Positions 30,501 through 42,500 of a stretch of DNA of 64,000 nt are shown here, in pieces. The stretch's first letter is position 1. Each line of letters begins with the position of its first letter. The translations under genes were made by a program, and so were the position numbers. The DNA is from Nilaparvata lugens (lineage: Eukaryota > Arthropoda > Insecta > Hemiptera > Delphacidae). The stretch lies in the NCBI RefSeq assembly GCF_014356525.2, contig NC_052515.1:25718065-25782064 (forward strand). Reading direction: 5' to 3'. The notes below the pieces were generated by a model. The model ran no database searches and was not told the DNA's origin. It worked only from the letters and a program-made list of their open reading frames with translations.

Positions 30501-33500
30501 TTGGAAGCAGATTCCACTGAGTATTTTCCATTAAAATTAGAGACACTTATTTATGTCTCAGTTATAAATAGTCATAAGAATGAATCCCTACTGTGAAGTA
30601 CTGTGTTTCACACTGTGAAACTGGAGCACATTGAAAATTGAATTGTTATACTTTTTCCAGTTTCTTATTTAAGACACTGTATTGATCTCTTCAGAAAACC
30701 TCTCAATCAAAGTATTTCTTTCTCTAATCCAACCCATGTGAGACCACCAAATTTTCATTTTCCTCGATTTTTCAATAATCTGATCATTTATGTTTATTAT
30801 AAACCCATGTTACACCATCAAATTCCCATTTTTATTTCTCTTGACTTTCCAATTATGTGATTATATATGAACCCATGTGGCATTTTCATATTTTTTGGCT
30901 TCCCAATAATGTTATCATATTAAATAGAAATACAAATCTCAGTACCTTTTTTGAATTATTTTATCACAATATGTTTCGGACATACTGCCATTTTCAAGTG
31001 AAATCACTTTTCGGGTGAAATGAATGTCCGAAACATGTTGTGTAATTCAAAAAGGGTACTGAGATATTTGTATTTCTATTAATATTACAAGTAGCCCCAC
31101 ACAGAAAAGAGACAATAAAATGTGATCATATTTTATAAACCCATATTACACCACAAATTTTCATTTGAAATAATTTTCATTCAAATATTCTTTCTTTACA
31201 ATTATAGGTACCCAAAATACAACCCATTCTATTTAAATGCAACATAAATGCAGACAAGCAAGCAAGAACACAAAAATAATGATGGAACATGTACAATGAG
31301 AACACAAAAACAACACAGACTTCAAGCAAACAGCCTAGGGTGCATATATGGGTGCACACACATACACACACAAATACCAATAGTACTCACAAGGTCCATT
31401 GCTGTCATCAGAAGCTGTGAAACCAGAAAGATAACCTTAGTTACAGACAGTCCCTTTTTATAGAGGATTCAGTAGTGTCAAAGCTACCTCTAGATTTTCA
31501 TAACAAAACATATAATACAGTTAATCTACTGTTTCCCCCAATATTGACCATTTTCAAATCAATTGAATTGAATTTCATCATTTAAGGGTAAAAACTTGTA
31601 AAATATGAAATTTATTTGATTTATGATTTAACTTAAATTGAGGAATTGAACACTAAAACAAACCAATTTAATTAAATGAGAATATTACCTTCAAGTCTTC
31701 TATGGATTCTGCACCGTACAGAGCGAGTATAATTCTCTGCATTATACAGAGTGTTTGAAAAAGAACTCCCTAGTTTTAGGTATAAATTTAATGTGTAAAT
31801 TGATGGAAAACTACATCAACAAGTACATACAATGAAAGAGAGAACCTTCAAGTTTTGTTTCACATCAGTACACTTCAACATGGGATCCATTTGTTGCCCT
31901 GCACAAGCCGAGACGATATTCAAGTTCTCGCCATGTATTCACCAACATATCAGGTGTAACTGTTCCAACCACCGTGATGATTCTTTCCCGTAAATGGTTC
32001 ATGTCTCGGATTTTTTCACTGTACACAACATTTTTCATATGTCCCCAAAAGAAAAAGTCCAGAGGGGTTGAGTCCGGGCTTCGTGGTAACAAGCAATTGG
32101 GCCAGCTCTCCCTATCCACCTTCCCGGAAAGCCCGAACTCAACTGAGGGAACTGTTCCCTGGCGCCGTCTCAAGGTCAAGCGGGTCTGCTAACTGCAGGG
32201 GGACAAAACTTAGACAGTTGCTGAATCAAACACCACAAACTTGAATAGTGTATATCACTTTTTACAGATTCTATGACGTATTAAAACTAGGGAGTTCTTT
32301 TTCAAATACTCTGTATATATTGCGTTTATAAGAATAGACAGATATACATACAATGTGTAGGATCACTCATCAGTAAAGGGATAATATACAGTGAATTTGG
32401 TGAATACAGTGTATTTCTCCTCTAAACACGGACTTGATCCATGTTAGGGAAGTAATTTCCAGGGGAATATATTGTAAAATCTGCACTTTCTGAAAATAAA
32501 ATGAATTTGAATTGAAAAATTGAATTGAATTGGAGCAACAAATAATGGAAAGGAGTAAATGTTTTGAGTATTCACTATGACCCGGCTGCTCAAAAGCCTG
32601 TTAAAATATAATTATTATTAAATGTCAATCAGAGAAGACTTATTGAAAAGAACGCTTCTCCGATGATGGTCTCTCGAGGCATTTAATCACGATTACGATT
32701 TAAAAAGCCTTCGAGCAACCGGGGCTAAGAATTTTAATGTTATATGTCTTCAAATCTCAAGACCTCAAAGTTACCAACTATTTATTTAGTGCATGTTCAT
32801 GCCCCTCCCAGGAGCAGAACGTGACACATGGCTTTAGAGGACATTAATTAGAAGGAAGTCACTGTAGGCTTAAGATAGATTCGGATACTGTGATCTGGGA
32901 GTACAAATTCTATATTACAAGTGAAGGAAAAACTTGCGACGATTCAAAGAGAGTGTGTCAAAATAGATTTGAATACTGTGAACTGGGAGTACAAATTCTA
33001 TACAAGTAAAGGAAAAACTTGGGGTATTTCGATGAAAAAGTATCACAAACACAGCATAGTTGACGATAGAATTCAAGCAGGTATTATTCAATTATGCTAC
33101 AAGATACAATTTGAGGTTAAACTTAGGGCCAATTATGCTACAAGATACAATTTGAGGTTAATCTCAGGACCAATTATGCTACAAGATACATGATTTTACA
33201 ATACAATATTCGGGTCAAATACAGAATTAGACAAACGGGTCAAAAATTTGGCAAAAAACAATAGTATGATTTTGTTGGAGATTGCTTACCAGTATTGAAA
33301 TCAACAGCAAACTCTTCGAAATGATTTCCGTTGACAATTGAATAGATGAGTTTTCTGTCGAGAGGTGATTCGGCCCTAATGCTGGCAGCTAGTGGAGTAT
33401 GCACCTCTATGTCTTCGGGAGTCGAAACGGTGTAGAATTGTTTGTCAAAGACTGGCATTGATCTGTCCATCACTTTTACGTTGACTTGGACCTCGGTTGA

Positions 33501-36500
33501 GCAGGGTGACATACCTAGAAACAAAAAAATCTCCATGAAATTCATTTACTTCAATAGCATTACTTGATAGTTATATAATATGGAATTACTAAAATCCTTC
33601 TTATTTTATTTGACTAACTGGTAACCCGTGCTCCGCGAGAAATCTAATTAAAAAACTGAAAAATTGATGTACTGGAATCTTGAAGAGTTGAAAATAGGCC
33701 TATATAAGCACCCTCGGTAAATTAAGAATCTATATGAGGGGGTCAGAATACAAGGGGTCCAAGTGCGTTTTTCATTTTTTTGAGTTAGCTACAGTGATCG
33801 ATAGCTGGAAGTGGTAAAAATCTAGTATACAAGAGGTATACAAGCGTAAATCAAATCAGTGCTGACATCTGGTGTAAAGTTTTTAAACTACATTTTCAAA
33901 CAGCTGTTCATTTGATTAAACAAGGGGTCCAAGTGACTTGGATCCCTTGTTTACAGGACAACCGTTGCTCGTATCCATCAAATTAAATTTAACCTTGATT
34001 AAGCCATGTCACCAAGCAAAAGATACCTCAAGAACCAATTAGCGAATCAGATAATATTGCAAAGAGGTCATTAATCATTGTTCAATTGCTGGTAAATTTG
34101 ATAGATTTATGTGTAGCTGGACAATAGAGTTTTGTTTGGTAAACAAGGGGTACAATTGATACTTCTTATCACTATTTAGCTGATAATTGAGAAAGGAGAG
34201 CAATTTGAGACATGAAACTGTACGTTTGATTTGGTAAAAGTACACTGAATAGTTACAGGAAAAGGTGAATATCATTTCTATATTCATTTCATGTATAAAG
34301 AATTAATTAATGTAAGTAAACTTTAGGCTCAATTTTCTCGAAACTAACAATATGTCACTTGGACCCCTTGTATTACAACCCCTTCATATGCAAGATTTCA
34401 TGTTAATCAGTTCAGTAGTTCAGACGTGGAAATGCGTCATTGGTGAATTTATTCCATTTATTATATAATAGATGATACAACCGTTGTCATTTTCATAAAA
34501 TGTTCAATCAAACGTTGGAATTTATTGTACACAATCAACATTACATAGTACACCAACAACAAGTCAATATTATTTTAAGTTGTCTACAATATTGATTATA
34601 ATTTCCATTCGATGAAATTTGAATATGTGAATAAGTGTTGAACAACCTCCATCATAGGCAGCAATAATGAGCTGATAGTCTTTGTTGTGGCCCTCAAGTC
34701 CCTGTTTGAGGCTGATTTCTCCCGATTTGCGATCCACCCTGAACAGCTCTCCGTGGCCTCTTATCAGTTCATATCTCACCTCACCATTCTCGCCTTTGTC
34801 CAGGTCTATGGCATGAACCTAAAAACAAGCACAGCAATTTCATTGAACAATTGATAAGTAACAAGTAATGGTGAATTTTATGATAATAAAGAGATGGTGA
34901 TTGGGTGATTTTGTAAATGGAATAGTCTACATTTTGACTTGGTCTTTAGTATAATTTTGAAAAAATGACAGTTTTTGGCATAAGTATATTGTGTCATTTT
35001 ATTTAAGTATGATATGTGTACATGATTGAGTGAATAAATAGATAAACAAAGTGTGAAAAAATTATTCTTCTATAAATAGGCTTCAGCAGCTAAAAATTAG
35101 GATCTTGCAATTGGAAAATCGACAATGTAGTGTAAGGAAATAGAACTAAAATAATGGGAACATTAATGAAATACCTGTTGGTAATGGAACAGTAATTTGA
35201 GTTAAATCAAAAAGACGAAATTATTTTCTAATAATCTTCATGGCCTATTTCTATTTCTTATATTTGTGAAATATTCATGTTCATTTTTTGTATGTTCTAA
35301 AAACACCCATTTCTATTGGAAAATATAGTAAGTAATACCAGAGACAAGAAATATAGATTATCCGAAATATAGCTTGCGCTTATCCTTTATCTATGATAAT
35401 ACCTTATTATAATATATATAGTGAAAGCCTAATATGAATACCTAGTAGAATATAGTAGATTGAATACCTTAGTGATGACATCTCCTTTGTGCGCGTCTAC
35501 AGAGACAACAGCGTAATAGGGCAGGTTGACGAACATGGGGCAGTTATCATTGATGTCCAGTACAGTGACATTCACACGCACATGCGCCACCTGGGGAGAG
35601 TCTCGGCCGTACTCCTCGCTCCTTGCCTGAAAATTACATAATTGGATTACAATTTCTGCAAAATGTTTAATCCTAATTGAGCTCTGTTGGCCAGTATATA
35701 CAACCATAAAAAATGTTATAAATTGAGCCGGTACTACAAAACTAATAGTCGTATTAAAATTAAAACTAGTAATATTAAACTATAGTATAATTTAAGGAGA
35801 GGTAGACCGCCCGAACTGTGGAACAAGCCGGCGTATACTTGTATGATGAATAGAAATCTGGTCCAGGGAGACTGGAATAATAACAATAAATGGCATATGT
35901 TATGTGAGAAACGGTTGGAGCTGTAAAATAGACTCGCTTATATGAGTAAATAATTTAAATTAGGTCACTTATTAAATATAATGGAATGAAAAAGACTAAG
36001 AAATTGTCAAAAACCACAGATTTATTGATACTTAGAAAGACCGGTTTCGGTTATTACACCATGGTGTAATAAACCAACTATTACCATGGTGTAATAACCG
36101 GAACCGGTCTTTCTAAGTATCAATAAATCTGTTGTTTTTGACAATTTCTAAGTCTTTTTCATTCAATATGAATAATTACCATAATATCAACTTTTCAACC
36201 ACACAAAAAGTAAATATAATGAACCATCACACTTACACCATGGTGTAATAAACCAACTATTACCATGGTGTAATAACCGAAACCGGTCTTTCTAAATATC
36301 AATAAATCTGTTGTTTTTGACAATTTCTTAGTCTTTTTCATTCAATATGAATAATTACCACAATATCAACTTTTCAACTACACAAAAAGTAAATATAATG
36401 AACCATCACACTTACACCATGGTGTAATAAACCAACTATTACCATGGTGTAATAACCGAAACCGGTCTTTCTAAGTATCATTAAATCTGTGGTTTTTGAC

Positions 36501-39500
36501 AATTTCTTAGTCTTTTTCATTCAATATGAATAATTACCACAATATCAACTTCTCAACTATACAAAAAGTAAATATAATGAACCATCAAACTTATAGATAT
36601 GAAATAGTATAGATTAAACGGACCAGTAGATTTAGATCAAATAAGGACCGGTTGCACAAAAGTCGGTTCATTTTTATAATGATTAAATTCCAAGTTCAAA
36701 TCAGAGAAGTTTTTATTTGAAAAGTAAGCAACGCTAGACTGATGTGAACAGGACAGATTCGTAGCTTGGATTTAACATTGGGAGTTAGGACTAGATAGAG
36801 AAGCATAGCTAAGTGTGAAAAGACCCATTCTGTATGAATGAAATGGAACGAACATACACAAAAATTGAGTGACTGATTTATGTCTAATCTTCACAATAAG
36901 CTGATAAAGCTCCACTATGTTTTGACCCTATGTTCTGTTCGTACTTTTCGACTGTTCGACTTTTAAAAGCTGACATTGTATATTGTATTTTATTTATAAT
37001 GAATGTTGTATGTGACCTGGCTTATGTACTGATGTACTTTGGCTTAAATAAAATCATTGAATCATTGTACGATATTTTACCGCCCTTATGAATTCTATTG
37101 GATTAAACAGATGATTTCAAACAGATGATGTTTGTCAAGTCCCGTTTAATCTGATAGAATTCATAAGGACGGCAAAATATCGAACGAAAATAATCGATGC
37201 GATTGTGCAGGGCTTTACTGTACCGGTACGACTGAAATCAAACGAAGACAAACAAAAACTGACTGACTGAATTATGTCTAACCTGCACTATAAGCTGATA
37301 ATGCTCCTGGAGTTCGCGATCGAAGCGAAGACCCGTGGTTCGCACGGCACCTGAGGTGCGGCCGATCTGGAAGAGGGGCGAGGGGTTGAGGATGGTGAAG
37401 ACGAGGTGCTCGTTGAGCTGGCTGCCCACCACGTTCACCACGGACACCGTCGACACCTTGGTCGAGTTCTCCAGCACCGAGCCCTGGTACAGTTTGCGCT
37501 GGAACATCAGACCCGAATGCTGGCTCTGTTCCCACTGGATGTTCACGTGACTGCAACAAGAATCAGAAGAAGGTGAGAGTTAGTTGGGTGAGAAATGATT
37601 GTAGAATTCTTGATTGCAGAAGAATTCAGAAGTTGATGGTCAGTTGGATGAGAAATGAAATAAAAACACACATATATCATCAAATTCTATAGTTTTATTT
37701 GGTACAGGACCATGGTTTCGTGACCACACACGTCACATTTTCAAGCTGACTGGGTGAGAAATGTTTACAGAATTCTTCATTGCAACAGAATTAAGAAGAT
37801 GTTGAGAGTTAGTATTGGGTGGGAAAAGTTTCAAGAGGTTTTGTGTTGCGTTTTTACAGAATATTCGAGATGGAAATAATCATTCGTTGAAAATAATAAT
37901 TGGATATTCAAAATATTGAATGAAATATTTGTAGAGTCAGTTTGTTGAAAATAGTTTCAACATAATCTTCAGGCTTTTTTGATAATCAATTAGGAAGTAT
38001 AAATACAGAGTGCGGCAGCGAAACTTCCTTTTTTCAAGTGAATAGAACTCATTGTATGGATTAGAAAGTTTGTATTCATTTTTTGTAATGTAGACACATA
38101 TATAACGTTTCGTTTCAATTAGTTTTGAATATCAAATCAGGTAGGTGACGTCCCCAATTCTCCATACACGGAGTAAACCGCTTTCTGGCGTTTGTCATGA
38201 TTCCTGCCAGCATTGCAGGCGTTATTTTAGCAATTTCTTCCCTGATATTGGTCTTCCAATCTTGTGAGTTCCTTGGGAGGGATAAACAAGGGATTAAAAA
38301 CAAGGACTAAAGGAATTTCAAAAACTCCCATAGAAAAAATCATAAGGGTTCAAATCGCGAGATCGGGCTGGCCAATCCAAATCGCTCCTAATTGAGATGA
38401 GGCGTCTTGGAACGTGATCCCTCAATTGAAGTCACGTTCTGAGAGCTCCTGCACAATTGCTATCTTGTATGGATGAGAATGAAGATCATCATGAAGAAAT
38501 TGTCTCACAGAACGATCGGAAAGACCAAGAGTAGACGCATGTTTGCGCGCTGAACGCGGTGGTGATCGCAACATTGAAACTCTCACTGCCTCAACGTTTT
38601 CAGGTGACCTAATAGGCCGAGGGACTTCAGTTCTTCATCTTGTCGCACTTGCAGTTTGTCTGAACTTAGTGACCCACGTAACAGTTGATTTCCGGTCCGG
38701 GATAGTAGCCAAAGGGGCTAAATTAGATCGATTTTGAAATGCGCGCTGGGTTGTGATAAAAAACAACCGCTCGAAAAATACGTCTCAACGGCAAATGCAC
38801 GCTTCTCATTTTTCCAATGCTTGATGGCAACTGAACATGACAGGAAAAAAACTTTATGGTTTGGCCTCTCTAAGGAAAGCTAATTCGCTCTACTACGACA
38901 TCAGCTGACTGAATGGCATTGACTTCAAAAAAGGAAGTTTCGCTGCCGCACCCGGTATGTTTATAAAATCCCCATTAACAAGAAAAATCATGGAAATTCT
39001 GTGCTTACTGAATCTAATGGAACATGAAATCTTCATGTGAACTGATGCTTTTAGATGATTTTTTGTAGGCCTACTTATACAGTGATAGCGGACAGCCTAA
39101 CTTATACAGTAACAATCAATTTTAAACAATATAAATTCCAATAATAATTCTAATGAATTGTGTATAAAATTATCAATAAATGACTAATTAACATTGATAG
39201 ACTTTGATGTGAACTACTACTCACGCTTCGCTGGAGAACCGTCCGTCGGACACGCTGACTTTGAGTCGATGCGGGGATGTCCTCGCCCCCTGACGGTGTC
39301 CCTCACTGTGATCACTCCCGTCGACGAGTTCATCGCGTATATGTTCTCCGAGTTGCCCGTCAGAATCTCGTACGACAGCTTGGTCAGATCAGCCGAATCT
39401 CCATCTTTTGCTTCAAGCTGGAAGAAAACATAATTGTTTGATTGTTCAATATTGAAATTGAATTCATAGATTCAGTGCCGGTCGCACAAAAGCCCGTTAA

Positions 39501-42500
39501 GTTTAATCGTGATTAACTCCACGAGAACCAATCTGAGAAGCCATCTTTTCAAAAAGGCAATCTCTGATTGGTTCTCGTGAAATTAACCACGATTAAAATT
39601 TAATCGGCTTTTGTGCAACCGGGCCTCAGGCTATGATATTATATTGTCATTATAATAGATGAATGAATATTTATTACATTTCGATTTATGGATTTTATTG
39701 TATACATATCTGTTATATCCAGAGTGAGATTCCATTCAAACTTATTATATCTCCTTATAAATAGCATCAAAGCTGACAGTTTAAAGTGAACCTCTTTATA
39801 AATTCTTGCTAGTCCAGCAATAGGGATATCTTTTATGATATTAATAACATATATATCTTCATTATTCCTCCCTCATTACTCAAGATAAATATTGCGTTTT
39901 CAATTATTTATTTGTATGATGTGTTAAGAGAGCAATAATATGCGATATTATCCTGTGCTCTCATATGTATCTCAGAATAACTAGATAAATAATTAAATAA
40001 TTAAATAAAGAAATAAATAAAGAACAGAACAAGAAGGGAAAAAGTGGAACGAAGGAGAAGGAGAAGAAGGATAAGAAGAAGAGCGTTGAGAAGGAGAAAA
40101 AGAATAATAAGAAGAAGGAGATGATGATGATGAAGGAAAAGATGATGAAATTGGTAGAAAGAGGAGGAGGAGGAGAGAGTGGAGTAGAAGTAGAAGAAAA
40201 AGAAGAAGTAGGAGGAGGAGGAGGAAGAGGAGCTGGATGAGAAGGAGGAGGAGATGAATTAGAAGAAGAAGATGAAGATGAAGATGAAGAAGGAGAGGAA
40301 GAGGAGCTGGATTGGAAGGAGGAGATGAATTAGAAGAGGTAGAAGAAGAGTGAAAAGGAGAAGAAGAAGAAGAAGAAGAAGAAAAAGAAGAGAAGGAAGA
40401 GGAGCTGGATGAGGAGGAGGAGGAGGTGAATTAGAAGAAGAGTGAAAGGAAGGAGTAGAAGAAGAAGAGAAAGAAGGTGAAGACGAATAAGAAGAAAACG
40501 AGAAATAGAAGAAAAATAAATTACTATATTGTAGATATAAATACCTGTATGACAGCGACATTAGTGAAGGTGGGCATGAGAACGGAAGCCTTGTATTCCT
40601 TCTGCGTGAAGGCGGGCACACAGTCATTGGTGTCGAGGATGTTGATGCGAACCTTGGCGGCCGTCTCAGACGACAGTCTCGGCTTCCCCAGGTCGGACAC
40701 CCGCACATGGAAAACCACCTCAGGCATCGTTTCGTAATCGAGCATCTGCATGGTACGGATGGCACCTACCAACAAAATTATCAAATGAATTCAAATGCAA
40801 GGAATGTACAAAGAAAGTATAGGAAGTTAGGCCAATTATACGATAAAGGCTGTGCAAAGGCTAATTTAAACTTTCTACTGGTGATATTTTTCAAAGTTTT
40901 TCGATTTGTTTATCATCAATCTAACAAAATGAAAAAGTTTTCTCAGGATTTTTTTCCGATCATTACTTTTTCAGATATGAGCGCCTAAAGTTTAAATTTT
41001 TGGGCAGAACATTTCAAATTCGGTAAAGGATAACTCCATGCAATTTAGGGAATAAATCTTCATGGTATTGTTGATTGAATAGAAAGTTATTCAATTTACT
41101 GAAAATGACCAAAAATAACTCGAGTTATTTTAATCGTTAAGCAGATTGAGTTTGCAGAGTGAATAAGTTGTATAACTTTTCCATGCTTCTGTCAAATAAT
41201 AATTTCTATTAAAATAAAGTGGATTTTTTACAACATTTCAAGTCTCTTCAATCACTAAGCAGATACTGAAGGCCTACCGAATTTGGAGTCATATTATTGG
41301 TAGTAAGCGAGTCTATCAAGTAGGAAGTCCCCCATTGGCCAAGAGAAGACACGCCCTATTAGGCGAGATATTTAAACTACAGTTATAAGATAATGACATT
41401 ATAACAGACACTAGCATGATACATATTTTTTATAATATGCCATTGCTATTCATAAAATAAACTAAACCAATTTTAAATCCACTCACCAGTACTGGAATCA
41501 ATATGAAACATCCTCCTAGGGCCGGCCTCAACAATGTCGTACTGCAATAGTGAATTGAGCTCACTATCTGCGTCACTAGCCTTGATCACCAAAGGCACAC
41601 TCCCATTGGTCAACACCAGGGTGCCGACTGGCGAATCCTCGGCCACCTAGTAAACAATTGATCAGGTTAGGTTAGGTAAGCACATTAGCAAAGGAAAATG
41701 AATTAAGACATAGTAGAGACTGTAATTTTAAAGATTTTATAGCTATTATCTAATCATAATACCTCATAATACGAACATAAACCCTCAAGAAGAAATAAAC
41801 ACAAACTCACGCAATCTTAATCACTTGGCCCATATGCACCAACTACGTCTAATACTTATCGTGGCTTACATTGAGATGTGGTCGCATTCATTATAATGTA
41901 TTGAGTTTAAATACCCAGTTTAATGAATATGCATTATGTACCGTATAATTTTCACTGGATGTCGAAGATTGATAGAATGATAAGAAATGGCATCTGTATC
42001 AACGTGGCATTTTATTACTCCAAGTAAAACAATAGCCCCATTACTTTGATAATAGGTACTTGAAATAATATTGGCTAATTATGGTACAGTAGAACCTCTA
42101 GCAATTTATTCTGGTAGTTCATTATATTACTACATAGTCAAAACACTCCTGACAATTTTACGATGGTGCGGAGCTGGAAAAGTATATAATATATTATTTT
42201 TTTGATAAAACGTATTCTAATAGGGCTACTTAATTGTAAATTAATGAAGGATTAATTTCATAGCACCCTTTTTCTTGAAACGTTTTTATATGAACACTTA
42301 TAAAAACACAACAACCAGTTTCGCTTGCAAGCCATTTTAAAGATTTTTCCAAAATATATTGATCGCTTACCAGGCCTTACCTTATCGCAACATAAGCCTA
42401 TTAGTCACAATTTATTTATTTAACTTATACTGTAACCTTTGAAATTAAAATCTATTTATATAAAAGCGAAATGACACTCACTCACTCACTCGCAGAACTA

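Noticed and set aside
36001..36600. CRISPR array
   Set aside because: Direct repeats of 179 bp without short unique spacers in a eukaryotic intron; a satellite-like array.
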